From JAIVJM01 sp963816985 (GTDB lineage Bacteria; Acidobacteriota; Blastocatellia; Pyrinomonadales; Pyrinomonadaceae): 64,000 bases of DNA. The stretch is from NCBI GenBank assembly GCA_963816985.1, contig CAWFMF010000004.1, positions 3,658,001 through 3,722,000 on the forward strand, given 5' to 3'. Under the pieces are notes generated by a model. That model searched no databases and had not been told where the DNA came from. It saw nothing but the letters and a program-made list of their open reading frames with translations. A program made the position numbers and the translations under genes. Below are positions 27,662-36,900 of the stretch, in pieces. Within the stretch, counting starts at the first letter, position 1, and each line of letters begins with the position of its first letter.

Positions 27662-28597
27662 CTATACTTTACTCGCAGCCTCTATCCACTCGACGATGTC
27701 CTCAAAGCGTTCTTGCGTGAGGGCATGTCCACCCACGTACTGTCTATGTGCCAAGTTGCCCGCGGCCCCCGACGCCGCGAAGGTCTCACGTGCCGCCTGT
27801 ACGATGACCTCGGCATCTCGTGAGTACTGGTCTTCGGCGGCGGACAGTAACAACATTTTTCGCGGGGCCATGCACTTGACCAGTTCCTGAACGTCGAAGC
27901 GTTGCGTAAAGCCCGGAATCACTTCGGCCATTTCAATGCCCGTCCCGTGCCGCATCTTGTCAGCGTAGGTGCAGGCCGCGCCACTCGCACAGGCAAAGCC
28001 GAGGCGCTCGTCAACGGCGGCGTGGAACAGGACGGTGTTGCCGCCGTAGGAATGTCCGAGCGTGCCAATGCGCCGGGGGGCGACAGCCGGGTGCGCAGAG
28101 AGCAGCGAAACCCCGCGCGCGGCATCTCCGAGCACGAGTCGCATTAAAGTGTCTCCACGCAGCAGGCGGTAACAGAGCGCGTTGTAATGTTGCAGCCAAT
28201 CCGCATCAGGGCTCGGATCGGGTTCAATCCCTGAACGCTGCGCGCGCCGATCCTCGAAGCAGATGGAATCGGGAGCCAAAACGACGATGCCGCGCCGCGC
28301 TAAAGCCGGGCCAAACGCCTGCAATGGGTCGCCGGTCAGCCCGCACACTTCGCTCTTTCCCAGATGCCTTTGACCGTTGTGTTGGTGATGCACGAGGACG
28401 GCGGGGAAAGGGCCTGCCCCGTGCGGAATCAGCAGGAAGGCCGGGATGGGGTCGTGCTCTTCGTTGTAGAAGGTGATCCGGAGGCGGTCGTAGTCGTGCT
28501 CCTTCGCCACACTGTGTGTCTCGAATGGCGTGGGGCCGTGCGGGATTCTGAACTGTAAGAACGCACTGATTTCCCGGCGGAGTCTCTCGACTGTCAT
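27662..28597 (-). CDS. alpha/beta hydrolase (dienelactone-hydrolase-like)
   Basis: A 311-residue hydrolase. The nucleophile elbow is LGHSYGGNTVLF with serine in GHSYG; the acid is probably in SAAEDQYSRD, and the histidine in YVGGHALTQERF. FLLIPHGAGPFPAVLVHHQHNG is the oxyanion-side strand typical of acetyl-xylan-esterase/DLH relatives acting on esters or amides. The start at 28597 lies beside the half attC site at 28654, which marks the edge of the cassette-like region. The substrate is unknown. Confidence 0.8.
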   Translation of the reverse strand: MTVERLRREISAFLQFRIPHGPTPFETHSVAKEHDYDRLRITFYNEEHDPIPAFLLIPHGAGPFPAVLVHHQHNGQRHLGKSEVCGLTGDPLQAFGPALARRGIVVLAPDSICFEDRRAQRSGIEPDPSPDADWLQHYNALCYRLLRGDTLMRLVLGDAARGVSLLSAHPAVAPRRIGTLGHSYGGNTVLFHAAVDERLGFACASGAACTYADKMRHGTGIEMAEVIPGFTQRFDVQELVKCMAPRKMLLLSAAEDQYSRDAEVIVQAARETFAASGAAGNLAHRQYVGGHALTQERFEDIVEWIEAASKV

Positions 28598-28654
28598 ACA
28601 TGCCTCGAAAGGGCAAAAGCCACATCACTAGCGTTGAGGATTCGCTGCCGAACG

Positions 28655-29266
28655 TTAGAGGCCGCCGATGCTCGCCGGGGCGTCCGGCGCATCGCCTTGT
28701 CGGGCGTCTGTTGATTGAATCCGCTTCACAATCTCATCAATACAAGGGACGTATTCTCCATCCGTCGAGACTCGGATTGTGGGCACATCGAAATCTGGCG
28801 CTGTATAACTGGCGGGAGGTGAAAATTCGCCTGTTTCCCTGTAATGGGCGACACGCTTATCGCCGTGATAAAACTCCCGGTTCGGATTCTCTAAGCCTCG
28901 TTGGAGATGACGTCTTGCGGCCACGTCATCAACAGTGGAGCATAAAACAATCAATGGCGCGGCCAGCTCAAGGAGCTTAGGCATCCTGGGCTCCCAAACC
29001 TTGTGCTGAAATGCCGCCTCTATGACGATGGAGATATGGCCCGCAAGATATTGATTCACTATGCCGAAGAACAGGTCGGAGACCAGCCCGTTGGTGTCAG
29101 GCGGAAGCCGGTCGTGTTTGACGCCGAAGGTGTTGACATAGCCCTCTTTAATCTCATCGCGGCTGATGACCGGCATCCACAGGCGTTCACCAAGCTTCCC
29201 GGCAAGAGTGGTTTTCCCCGAACCCGGCCTGCCCGTGATGATGATGCACTTTGGTTTTCTGTTCAT
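28655..29266 (-). CDS. P-loop small-molecule kinase (AAA_33 type), cassette gene
   Basis: A 203-residue P-loop kinase: Walker A ITGRPGSGKTTLAGKL, the acceptor-side ISRDEIKEG, and a lid region with arginines (VAARRHLQR). It resembles the AAA_33/zeta-toxin-like group of small-molecule kinases (gluconate kinase, chloramphenicol phosphotransferase). The ATG at 29266 stands 20 bases after the previous gene's stop. The stop codon TAA is embedded in CTCTAAC, an attC-like end, which is how integron cassette genes often finish. Confidence 0.75.
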   Translation of the reverse strand: MNRKPKCIIITGRPGSGKTTLAGKLGERLWMPVISRDEIKEGYVNTFGVKHDRLPPDTNGLVSDLFFGIVNQYLAGHISIVIEAAFQHKVWEPRMPKLLELAAPLIVLCSTVDDVAARRHLQRGLENPNREFYHGDKRVAHYRETGEFSPPASYTAPDFDVPTIRVSTDGEYVPCIDEIVKRIQSTDARQGDAPDAPASIGGL

Positions 29267-29285
29267 GTTTCTGGACGCCCAACGG

Positions 29286-29739
29286 TCATGTGCGCTTGCG
29301 ACAGACCGAGATAATACTCGTGCTCGCGGCGGTGAGCGGCTCTTCATTCCAATCTCCGTACTGGCGAAGAATGGTGAAGCCATTGTAGTGCAGCAGCGCC
29401 GCAAGCTCCTGCGGGAAGGTATAACGCAACGCGGTACGGGTGATCTGCGTGCGCTCCTGCTCGCCATCGTGCCAGCGCCGACAAGCCGGCGGATTTGCTC
29501 CTCGCCTGCGCGAGCATTCCGGGGACGATATCCAGGCCGGTGACCGGGAAACCTAATTTCGCAATCGGGATGGTGACACGGCCAGTGCCACAAGCAAGCT
29601 CAAGGACTGAACCATTTGCTTCCCGGGCCAACGCACTATAGAAGGCGACACCGGCATCACCGGGATCGGCCCTGTCATAGTTGACCGGGTCGGCGAACTC
29701 TTCGAGATTGTTGTGATCGAGCACTGCCGTCGCCTCCAC
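29286..29739 (-). pseudogene. class I SAM methyltransferase with an internal deletion
   Basis: The N-terminal SAM-binding half is normal: FADPVNYDRADPGDAG, VLELACGTGRVTIPIAKLG and VTGLDIVPGMLAQAR. After SKSAGLSALA the frame changes and the sequence jumps to a family C-terminus, RWHDGEQERTQITRTALRYT then FPQELAALLHYNGFTILRQY and ISVCRKRT, stopping at 29288. Roughly a third of the usual domain, with the substrate-binding strands, is missing. This is a decayed cassette gene. Confidence 0.75.
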
Positions 29740-29861
29740 GACCGTGAGAGTAATTCTCGCGCCTTATCAGAGCAGAGCATCCGGCTTTCTTCCGGCTGAT
29801 ACCAATGGGGATGACGCGCTCCGGCTTACATCACTATGGCCGTGCGGTTCCGATAGTTGCC

Positions 29862-29948
29862 GGCGAACGCCGGGCATCACCCGCCCGCCCATAAGATTGA
29901 GTTTGAAAGCCGCGCTCCCGCGGGGTCGCGTTGAATGAGATGTTAGAC
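29862..29948. other. attC-like recombination site
   Basis: An 87-base imperfect palindrome. The right end is the consensus core GTTAGAC (GTTRRRY); the left end is a degenerate GGCGAAC followed by GCCGGGCATCACCCGC, identical over 17 bases to the left arm of the second site at 30542. Central sequence CCGCGCTCCCGCGGGG makes an extra hairpin. It lies directly 3' of a minus-strand acetyltransferase gene, where a cassette attC belongs. Confidence 0.6.
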
Positions 29949-29988
29949 AGCGCCGTCAATAGAAATATGTCATCTTCAAACCTTATCC

Positions 29989-30528
29989 TCAGCTTCGCCA
30001 CTCACTTGCCAGGATTCCATAAACCACTTGGTCGCCAAACCCGTCTTTGAGCCAATCTGATTGTCGTAGAATACCCTCTTGCGTGAAGCCCAGTTTCTCA
30101 GCTATGGCCCGGCTCCTTTGATTCTCTGGAGCACAACTGATCACGACGCGGTTCAACCCAAGTTCCTTGAATGCGTGCTCTATCATCACTTGACAAGCTG
30201 TTGTGACAAGTCCTTTGCCTTCAAACGCCGCTCCCAACCAGTAGCCTAGTTCAGTGCTTCGATTTGTCCAATCAATCTCATGATAGCGAACAGCGCCGGC
30301 CAAATTCCCTTGATGCCAGATACCAATCCCCAACCCTTTATTTTCCGCAAAGAGAGCGAGGTCACGTTTGATATACATGCGGGCGTCTTCCAGTGAGGAG
30401 AGTTGCGGTATTTCAGGATGGCGTTCTCTATTCTGCTCGACTAAAGCGAATAATAGCTCTGCGTGCCGTTCTTCAAGCAGACGTAGTTCTGAATGAATAT
30501 TTACTCTATAGCTGAACATAGTCATCAC
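29989..30528 (-). CDS. RimJ/RimL-type GNAT acetyltransferase, cassette gene
   Basis: A 179-residue acetyltransferase of the ribosomal-protein-serine type: LRLLEERHAELLFALVEQNR at the start, then GIWHQGNLAGAVRYHEIDWT, the strand YWLGAAFEGKGLVTTACQVM with the acetyl-CoA loop, and NRVVISCAPENQRSRAIAEKLGF, a hallmark of the subfamily. Relatives acetylate ribosomal protein L7/L12, antibiotics or amino acids. Codon use is less GC-rich than in the surrounding chromosome. It lies between two attC-like sites, so it reads as a single-gene cassette. Confidence 0.85.
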   Translation of the reverse strand: MMTMFSYRVNIHSELRLLEERHAELLFALVEQNRERHPEIPQLSSLEDARMYIKRDLALFAENKGLGIGIWHQGNLAGAVRYHEIDWTNRSTELGYWLGAAFEGKGLVTTACQVMIEHAFKELGLNRVVISCAPENQRSRAIAEKLGFTQEGILRQSDWLKDGFGDQVVYGILASEWRS

Positions 30529-30541
30529 AATAAAAAGAGCC

Positions 30542-30627
30542 GTCTAACACCGGGCATCACCCGCGCCCCGATTCAACGTACATGAGAGACTTCGTGACGG
30601 GGCGTCGGGTGCATGCCGTTGCTAGAT
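30542..30627. other. attC-like recombination site
   Basis: An 86-base imperfect palindrome bounded by consensus GTCTAAC (RYYYAAC) on the left and GCTAGAT on the right, one change from GTTAGAT. The arms ACCGGGCATCACCCGCGCCC and GGGGCGTCGGGTGCATGCCG pair with a few bulges, as in integron attC sites. The stop codon of the neighbouring minus-strand gene (TAG, 30622-30624) lies inside the right core. Confidence 0.7.
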
Positions 30628-30999
30628 GGCGGCCTGAGAATCCTCCGCCCCCTGCCAAAACGATTCCGGCAGTTCCCAAACAGAGACTTGCTCCACTAAG
30701 GAATCGCCGGTAACAGAGAACCAGTAATCACCCTCCGGCAAATCGGCGAAGTCGCCAGCAGTCAAATCCCAAGAACGCTCCGCGATGCTATACCTACAAC
30801 TACCGCTAATGATGTAGTGACGCCCCGCACGACTCCACCCGTTGAATGAAGCGCCTGCCGGGTATTTATTCCAACTCACGCGGTACCGCACCTCCGGCTG
30901 GAATTGAAGACGGATGGCCTCAAGCGAGATCGGGCCATAGGCGGCTTCATCCCATTTATTTGCTTCGGCGACCACACCACCTCCCGCCGCAAAATACAC
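30622..30999 (-). CDS. cupin-like hypothetical protein, cassette gene
   Basis: About 125 residues. It reads from a GTG at 30999, with no in-frame ATG; GGGAGG lies a little downstream of that codon, so a later GTG is possible. The pattern RYRVSWNKYPAGASFNGWSR...GRHYIISGSCRYSIAERSWDLTAGDFADLPEG with repeated glycine turns is that of a single-domain cupin barrel, though the metal histidines are sparse. The gene is bracketed by attC-like sites (stop codon within one, ATCTAAC at 31006 before the start). Confidence 0.6.
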   Translation of the reverse strand: MYFAAGGGVVAEANKWDEAAYGPISLEAIRLQFQPEVRYRVSWNKYPAGASFNGWSRAGRHYIISGSCRYSIAERSWDLTAGDFADLPEGDYWFSVTGDSLVEQVSVWELPESFWQGAEDSQAAI

Positions 31000-31012
31000 G
31001 AAGCCATCTAAC

Positions 31013-31317
31013 TACTAATTATGCCGAGTGATTCGGCATAACTCCGTAACAGCGTGTGAAAAGCCGACGAATAGTCGCCTCATCACGTCGTGGGGCATTG
31101 TTACTGCCAAGCTCAGCAAAACTCAATCCTTATTTTGCGTTGGGTACAATTCCGCGGAAAGGTTCAAGTGCGGAATTCAACTCAAAGCGGATTTAACGGA
31201 AGGGTCGTTTGGTGGAACAGTGAATCGCTAACGGGGCCGCGTTCAGGCAGGTAACTAAATCTGAGGGCCGTGGCCTATAAGTTCCGGTGTTCGGTGACGG
31301 GTCGAGACGCTGAGAGT
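31013..31317. other. intergenic stretch at the edge of the cassette array
   Basis: About 300 bases with no supported gene. ATGCCGA-GTGAT-TCGGCAT at 31021-31039 is a perfect 7-bp stem just beyond the last cassette core (ATCTAAC at 31006). The stretch is AT-richer than the chromosome. No integron integrase or clear attI site was seen. Confidence 0.5.
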
Positions 31318-32034
31318 TTACATCTTCAAGACCCGCTCATACTCCGCTTTGACGACCGAGTAACATTCGCAGGAAGCCTCTTCGAGCCCCGCCCGGTCGA
31401 GAATCGTAATATGGCCGCGCCGGTAATTAATGTAGCCCTCGGCTTGCAGGTTGATGGCCGCGTCGGTCACACCGGCGCGGCGCACGCCGAGCATCATGGA
31501 GAGGAACTCCTGCGTCAGCGGCAGCTCGTCCGACACGGCGCGGTCGCGCGTCATCAGCAGCCAGCGGGCGAGCCGCTCGACGACCGTGTGCATTCGGTTG
31601 CAGGCCACCGACTGGCTGATCTGAATCGTGTTGGCCTGAACGTAGCGCAACGTCAGGTCTTGGAAGACGCCGCCCCGCTTAAATTCCTTCCTCGCCACTT
31701 CGGCCCACATCTTCAGCGCGTCGCCGGGAAGCTGCGCCATGCTCTCGTTAGGCGTCGAGTCAACACCGAACAGGGCGGGGAGGCCCGTGAGCCCTTCGCG
31801 CCCGACCACGCCCACTTCGACGCTCGCCCCCTCGGACGTGTGAGCGACGACGGAGACCATGGCGGTTTCGGGGAAATAGACGTGCTTGATAGTTTCGAGA
31901 GGAGTGTAGATGTTCTGCCTTGTACTCAGCGTGATGGGCATTAAGTGCGGGGCGAGTCGCGCGTATTCTTCGTCGGGAAGCGCGGCGAGAATCCAGTTGG
32001 CGGTCGGCGGGCGTGCTGCTTGATTCGTGGACAT
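31318..32034 (-). CDS. Crp/Fnr-family transcriptional regulator
   Basis: A 238-residue regulator. ATG at 32034 follows AAGGAG at a 7-base spacing. It has an N-terminal cyclic-nucleotide-type beta barrel (NIYTPLETIKHVYFPETAMV, VEVGVVGREGL) and a C-terminal winged helix (LARWLLMTRDRAVSDELPLT then FLSMMLGVRRAGVTDAAINL as recognition region). The barrel lacks the canonical cAMP-binding arginine/serine pair, as usual in acidobacterial paralogues. Its upstream region contains a 75-base sequence repeated before the next regulator. Confidence 0.88.
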   Translation of the reverse strand: MSTNQAARPPTANWILAALPDEEYARLAPHLMPITLSTRQNIYTPLETIKHVYFPETAMVSVVAHTSEGASVEVGVVGREGLTGLPALFGVDSTPNESMAQLPGDALKMWAEVARKEFKRGGVFQDLTLRYVQANTIQISQSVACNRMHTVVERLARWLLMTRDRAVSDELPLTQEFLSMMLGVRRAGVTDAAINLQAEGYINYRRGHITILDRAGLEEASCECYSVVKAEYERVLKM

Positions 32035-32065
32035 CGAGAAACTCCTTGCTCCGGTCGCGTGTGTG

Positions 32066-32140
32066 AACACAGCAGGCGGCACAAGGAGAAGGGCCTTCAC
32101 CTCTTCCCGATGTCGAGTGTTGAATTCTCAAAAGAACAGA
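32066..32140 (-). promoter_or_regulatory. repeated leader upstream of the Crp/Fnr gene
   Basis: About 75 bases almost duplicated at 32690-32766, upstream of the next regulator in the same orientation. Shared blocks on the plus strand are AACACAGCAGNCGGCACAAG, CGATGTCGAGTGTTG and ATTCTCAAAAGA. The minus strand therefore carries TCTTTTGAGAAT...CAACACTCGACATCG about 80 bases before the ATG. It is likely a shared promoter or operator region. Confidence 0.6.
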
Positions 32141-32199
32141 ATGAAAACTACGGCCTCACGCGGAAGTCGTGGTCTTGGCGAGTGCCGCCAGACTAACAC

Positions 32200-32586
32200 C
32201 TATCCGTTTAAAAGACTATTCAGGAGCTGAAACAGACGTGTGAAGTCAATCGGCTTGGAGAGATATGCGGTGCACCCGGCGGCGATGGCGGCGGCGCGGT
32301 GAGTCTCATTCGTGTGGGCGGAGACGGCGATGATCGGCACGTCGCACGGCCCGGCAGTCTCGCGTAAGTTACGCGTCGCGGCCAAGCCGTCGAGCACCGG
32401 CATGTCCAAATCCATGAGAATCAGGTCGGGGCGGTTGCGCTCGGCGAGTTCGACCGCCGCCTGCCCGTCCTCCGCTTCAAGGACGGAGTAGCCGCGCCCC
32501 TCAAGCACGATCCTCAACATCTCGCGGATGTCCGCGCAATCATCCGCCACGATGACGGTCGGGACGGAACCGTTGTTTTCGGGCAT
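32200..32586 (-). CDS. single-domain response regulator
   Basis: A 128-residue CheY-like receiver. Acidic pocket is in TVIVADDCADIRE, the phosphoacceptor aspartate in LILMDLDMPVLDG, the conserved Ser/Thr in IIAVSAHT and the lysine in YLSKPID. ATG at 32586 (MPENNGSVPTVI) is preferred; the open frame continues 66 codons upstream through the repeated leader. There is no output domain, so it acts by protein contact. The repeated leader links its expression to that of the Crp/Fnr gene. Confidence 0.88.
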   Translation of the reverse strand: MPENNGSVPTVIVADDCADIREMLRIVLEGRGYSVLEAEDGQAAVELAERNRPDLILMDLDMPVLDGLAATRNLRETAGPCDVPIIAVSAHTNETHRAAAIAAGCTAYLSKPIDFTRLFQLLNSLLNG

Positions 32587-32689
32587 GGCCTTCCCCAATT
32601 CGACTGCGGAGGGACGCCGGAAGGCTGATTTCCGAGACGGGGGAATCGCTCGGAAACGGACGGGGCTGCCTTCTCGCTTCATCCAGCCA

Positions 32690-32766
32690 TGAACACAGCA
32701 GACGGCACAAGAAGAAGGTTGGAACCCGATTCCGATGTCGAGTGTTGGATTCTCAAAAGAGCATTT
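32690..32766 (-). promoter_or_regulatory. repeated leader upstream of the response-regulator gene
   Basis: The second copy of the 75-base leader described at 32066-32140, about 105 bases before ATG 32586. Both ends are near-identical; the middle 15-20 bases differ. A shorter related element, AAATTCAACACTTC, lies at 32859-32875 ahead of the plus-strand response regulator. Confidence 0.6.
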
Positions 32767-32955
32767 GACGGCAGTCTGACACATTCCGCGAGTTTATGCA
32801 CGCTTCCGTACAAAGCGCTGTACGTTTCTGTCTAGACCCGTCTGGCGGGCAGTCGTTAAAATTCAACACTTCTTTCTGTCGATTCCCTCACTCGTGTCCG
32901 TCCTGATTTTTAGAGCGGCACGCCCAATGGTGACTGTTTGCGCGGGGCTTTTTCC

Positions 32956-33390
32956 ATGCAGCCTACAGAACATCACATCCTCTGCGTCGAAGATAACGAA
33001 GACACTTGCTTCATGCTCAGAATCTTGCTCGGACGGGCGGGCTATGAAGTGGGAGCCGCGTCGGGCGTCGCCGAAGGGCTGAGGCTGGCCGAAGACGGGC
33101 GCTTCGACCTCTACATCCTCGACAATAGCTTGGCGGACGGGACGGGGCTCGAACTGTGCCGCCGGATTCGTGAGTTCGATAGCGCGACGCCGATTCTTTT
33201 CTTCTCAGGGCTGGCCTACGAATCCGACCGCCGGCTCGGTCTCGACGCCGGCGCGCAGGGCTACCTCGTAAAGCCGGGCGGTCTCGATAAGCTGGTCGAG
33301 ACTGTCACGCGTTTGATCGGCGACGATGGCGTTGAGGCTCATTCAAGAACCCCTGCCCGCGGCGTCGGCGTACCGCCACAAGCAGTCTGA
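32956..33390 (+). CDS. single-domain response regulator
   Basis: A 144-residue receiver-domain protein: CVEDNEDTCFMLRILL (acidic pair), LYILDNSLADGTGLEL (phosphoacceptor aspartate), ILFFSGLAYE and YLVKPGGLDKLVE (conserved lysine). A tail of about 20 residues without structure follows. ATG at 32956 starts the domain correctly (MQPTEHHILCVED); the in-frame GTG/ATG codons upstream are not preceded by a ribosome-binding site. It is divergent from the other response regulator with no histidine kinase nearby. Confidence 0.87.
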   Translation: MQPTEHHILCVEDNEDTCFMLRILLGRAGYEVGAASGVAEGLRLAEDGRFDLYILDNSLADGTGLELCRRIREFDSATPILFFSGLAYESDRRLGLDAGAQGYLVKPGGLDKLVETVTRLIGDDGVEAHSRTPARGVGVPPQAV

Positions 33391-33667
33391 CATGCCGCGA
33401 CAGGCGTTCAGGCCGCATCCTTTCAAAGCCAAAACCCCCAGACATCGCCGGTCTCATCTCACGGCAATATTGACGTGCTTTAATAACATCGGTTCCGCGC
33501 TCAGGACGATGATACGTCAGACCGAGAGCTTTTCCCCTGAAGCAACAATTCGTCCGTCCGGTTTAGTCGCGGCGGTTCGTTCGGTAGAGGCGTGCGCTTG
33601 TGCCTCCGCTGTCGTTGCCGGGCGTTGGTGATTCGGGGGATTTTATTCTCTTCTCTCAGGACGGTCA

Positions 33668-33832
33668 TGGTTGAACGTGGCGACGCCGCTCTTCGCGCCT
33701 TACGTCGTCCCCGTGACGGGCGATGAGGCGTTATGCAAGGTTCTCTGCCATAACATCTGCTGCCTCATTCAGAGTATGTTTGAGTTGAACCTCAAGCCGA
33801 AGTTCTATGCGCAAGAGGTCGTGTTTCTTTAA
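33668..33832 (+). pseudogene. C-terminal remnant of an IS4/IS5-type transposase
   Basis: A 54-codon open tail with no start: WLNVATPLFAPYVVPVTG, then DEALCKVLCHNICCLIQSMF and ELNLKPKFYAQEVVFL before the stop at 33830. The L-C-K-x-L-C-H-N-x-C-x-L-I-Q-x-x-x-E-L pattern is a common ending of DDE transposases. Everything upstream of the tail is gone, so this is a relic of an insertion. Confidence 0.65.
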
Positions 33833-33846
33833 GGCTGCATAAATTA

Positions 33847-33882
33847 AGTAAGCCCCGGCAGCGTTCGTTGCCGGGGCTTACT
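33847..33882. terminator. strong hairpin terminator downstream of the surface-protein gene
   Basis: A perfect 14-bp stem, AGTAAGCCCCGGCA and TGCCGGGGCTTACT, with an 8-base loop. It stands 21 bases after the stop codon of the 1363-residue gene; on the minus strand it is followed by TTAATTTATG, a modest T-rich tract. Confidence 0.8.
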
Positions 33883-33903
33883 CTGTGACTTCGGGTTATA
33901 CGC

Positions 33904-36900
33904 TCACGGCGCGAAGCGGTTGCGGTACTCGATGGAGTCGAGGAAGGCCAAAACCATCTGCGCCTGCACGAAGTTGCCGTTATTGTCGTTGAGCTTCTGG
34001 AGCCAGAAGTTGTAGCCGCCGTGCGTCGTGTCCGGCAGGTCGTTCGGGTTCCTTCTCATGTAGCCGAAGAACTGCATCAGCACGAACGCCTTGTTCTTCT
34101 CCGCCGCCGCGAGGTCTGCGTCCTCGGCGACCTTGCGGAGCACGGAGGCGCGGCCCGCAGGCGTGTTGTTCCCGGTCAACTCCTGCACGAGCGCGTCGCG
34201 CTCTGAGTCAGAGAGCACGCCGCCCGCGTTGGTGTTGAGCTTGTCCACGAACTGCTCCGGGGTCATGTTCGAAGGGAAGGCCGACGTGAAGCGCGGGCGG
34301 GCGACGAAGGTCTGCGCGAAGGCCGTCTTGTTGTTGTCGAGCCGCGCGGGCCAGCCCGTTGTGCCGACGATCACGCCTGAGCTGATCTCCTGCGTGTCGG
34401 GCAAGAACTCTTCGAGGCGGACGATTGGCACCGGTATCTGGGTGAGAACACCGTTCTGCGTGGCCAGCCCCACGGCGTCGCCGAAGGCGGCCTTGTACAT
34501 GCGTTGGACGAGGAAGCCGGTCTCCTGAAACTCAATCGAGAGGAAGAACGCAGCCGAGACGTTCTCGCGCCTGTCCGCGCGGCAACGCTGGTCAGCGCCG
34601 CAGGACTCGATCTCGTTCGTCCAGAAGTTGAGCCCTCCGGCGTCCGCTTCGCGGTTGAGGAAGTCGTGGTAGTGCTGGCGGACGAACTTGCCGGAGTCGT
34701 CAACGGGGTTAGCGGATGTCTCCGGCGCGTCGTCGGTGATTTCAAGTCTCGCCGTCTCAAGCGCCCCCAGCACGAAGCCGCCGCCGGGGTTCCTGAGCCT
34801 GACGAATGCAACCTCTGTGTCCTCGACGTGAGAGTCGTCGCTCAGGAGGATTTGGAATGTCTTCTCGGTCTCGTTGGCGGCGAAGAGCAGCCGCCCGGCG
34901 GCCCTCGTGAAGTCGCAGCGGTCGAGGGCGAGCCCAAGCCTGTCCGAGCACTTCAAATGCGCCGCGTTCATGTCGGTCGCGTAGTCCACGCTCGCGGCCA
35001 GCCCCGTGTTACCGGTGCGTCTGACCGTGACAGTCAGGCTGCCCGAACTCTCGCCAGCCGTATAGACGGACTGGCTGAACTCGATGCGGTCGCCCGACGG
35101 GTCGTCGTCCCTGATTGTCACGGTCGTGGAAGTCACGCCGATGGTGGCGCTGCCCGTGACGTTGCTCAGGGAGACGACGAGGGTCTTGTCCGCCTCGTGC
35201 GAAGTGTCGTTGCAGAGGGTGACCGTGAAGGTTTTGTCGGCTGCCTCGCCGTCGGCCCAGTCGAGCGTGCCGGAGGCGTTGACGTAATCTACGCCCGCGC
35301 CGCACGCCGCGCCGCCCGTCGCCGTGCCGCCCGTGGTCGCGAAGCTGACAGAGGTCGCGTCGGCTGCGCCGAAACTGCGTCCGACCCTAAAGGTCACCGT
35401 CCCCGCGCCCTCGAACGGCTCGGAGTTGGGGCCGAAGAGGAGCAGTTGGCCGCCGGACACGACGGAGACGGAGACGGAGACGGTGTCGGTGTCGGTCTTG
35501 GCCCCGCCCGATCCCGTGTTGCCCTGATCGTCCGTCGCCAACTGTACCGAGGCCGCCCCCGTGAAGCCTTGCGCGGGCTTGAAGGTCATGCCGTTGAGGG
35601 CTGCGTTGACGTTGGAAAGCGTGCCGTTGAAGCTCATGGCCGCGTCGTCCGTGCCGTCGCCGCCGACGAAGGTGAGTCCGGTCGTGCCGCCGAGCGTCAG
35701 CGTGCCCTGAGTCGCGGAGAGGGTGAGCTTGACGGGGTTTGCGCCAGCGTCCACGTCCGCGACCGAGAAGCCGTTGGGGCCTGTGAAGACGAGCGGCGTC
35801 TGTCGCGGCGTCGTCTGCGAAACGGGCACGGAGTTGACGGGCGCGTCGTTGACGGCAGTGACGTTGACGTTGAAGGTCTGCGGGGCGGAGGTGTCCTGCC
35901 CGCCGCCTGTCGTCCCGCCGTTGTCCTTGAGGACGAGGGTGATGGCGGCGCTGCCGTCGGCGTTGGGGGCCGGCGTGAAGGTGAGCGTGCCGCCGGGGCT
36001 CACCGTTGGCGCGGTCGAGAAGAGACCGGGATTCGTGTTGCCCGTCACGACGAAGGAGACGGACTGGCCCGCCTCGTCCGGCGAACCGGGGCTCATGCCC
36101 GTGGCCCAGCCGGCGATGGTCTGCGGGCCTGAGTCCTCGGCGACGGTCTGGTCGGCCCCCTTCGTGAAGGCGGGCGCGGCGTTGACCGCGCCGACCATGA
36201 GCACGAAGGTGTCGCTCATCGAGCGTCCGTTCGAGCCGTTCACAGTCAGCGTGACGGTGGTCGTGCCGGAGACGCCTGCGGCTGGGGTCAAATGGAGCGT
36301 GCGCGCGGAGCCGTCGCCGGAGATGGAGAGGTTGGAGTCGGGCAGGAGCGTCTGGTTGGTCGAAGAGGCCGTGACCGACGAGATGCCGAGGGCCGCGTCG
36401 CCGACGTTGAAGGAGAATGAGAGCGGCGCGTTCGGGTTCGTCGCCTTGTCGGCGACGGCCTCGACAGAAGGGTGAGCCTCGAAAGCGCCGATGTCTACGG
36501 TCTGCACGGTGTCGGCGTCGGCGGCGTCGGCGAAGCGCGGGAAGCCCGCGCCGCGCTGGTCGGTCGTCAGGACGTTGTTATTGTTGTCAAAGGCCAGCGC
36601 GTTGTTGCCGGCGTCGAGCGCGGGGCTCCCCGCGAGCAGCGCGTGCGTGAGCGTGGGGCCGCCGTTCGAGGCGAGCGGGCCGAGCCGCGCGTTGAGGATG
36701 GCGTCCGGGGTGCCGACCTGATCCCCGGCGGCAGTAAAGCCGGAGGCGACGCCGACGTTGCCGATGAGGTTGTGCCCCTGCGAGTTGTATGCGCCGGTTA
36801 CGTCGGGGCCGGTCCCGCCCGCGTTGCCGGCGATGATGGTGTTCCTGACGACGGGGGCCGTCGAGTTGACGACGGAGCCGGGGCCAATGTTGGCGGTGAT

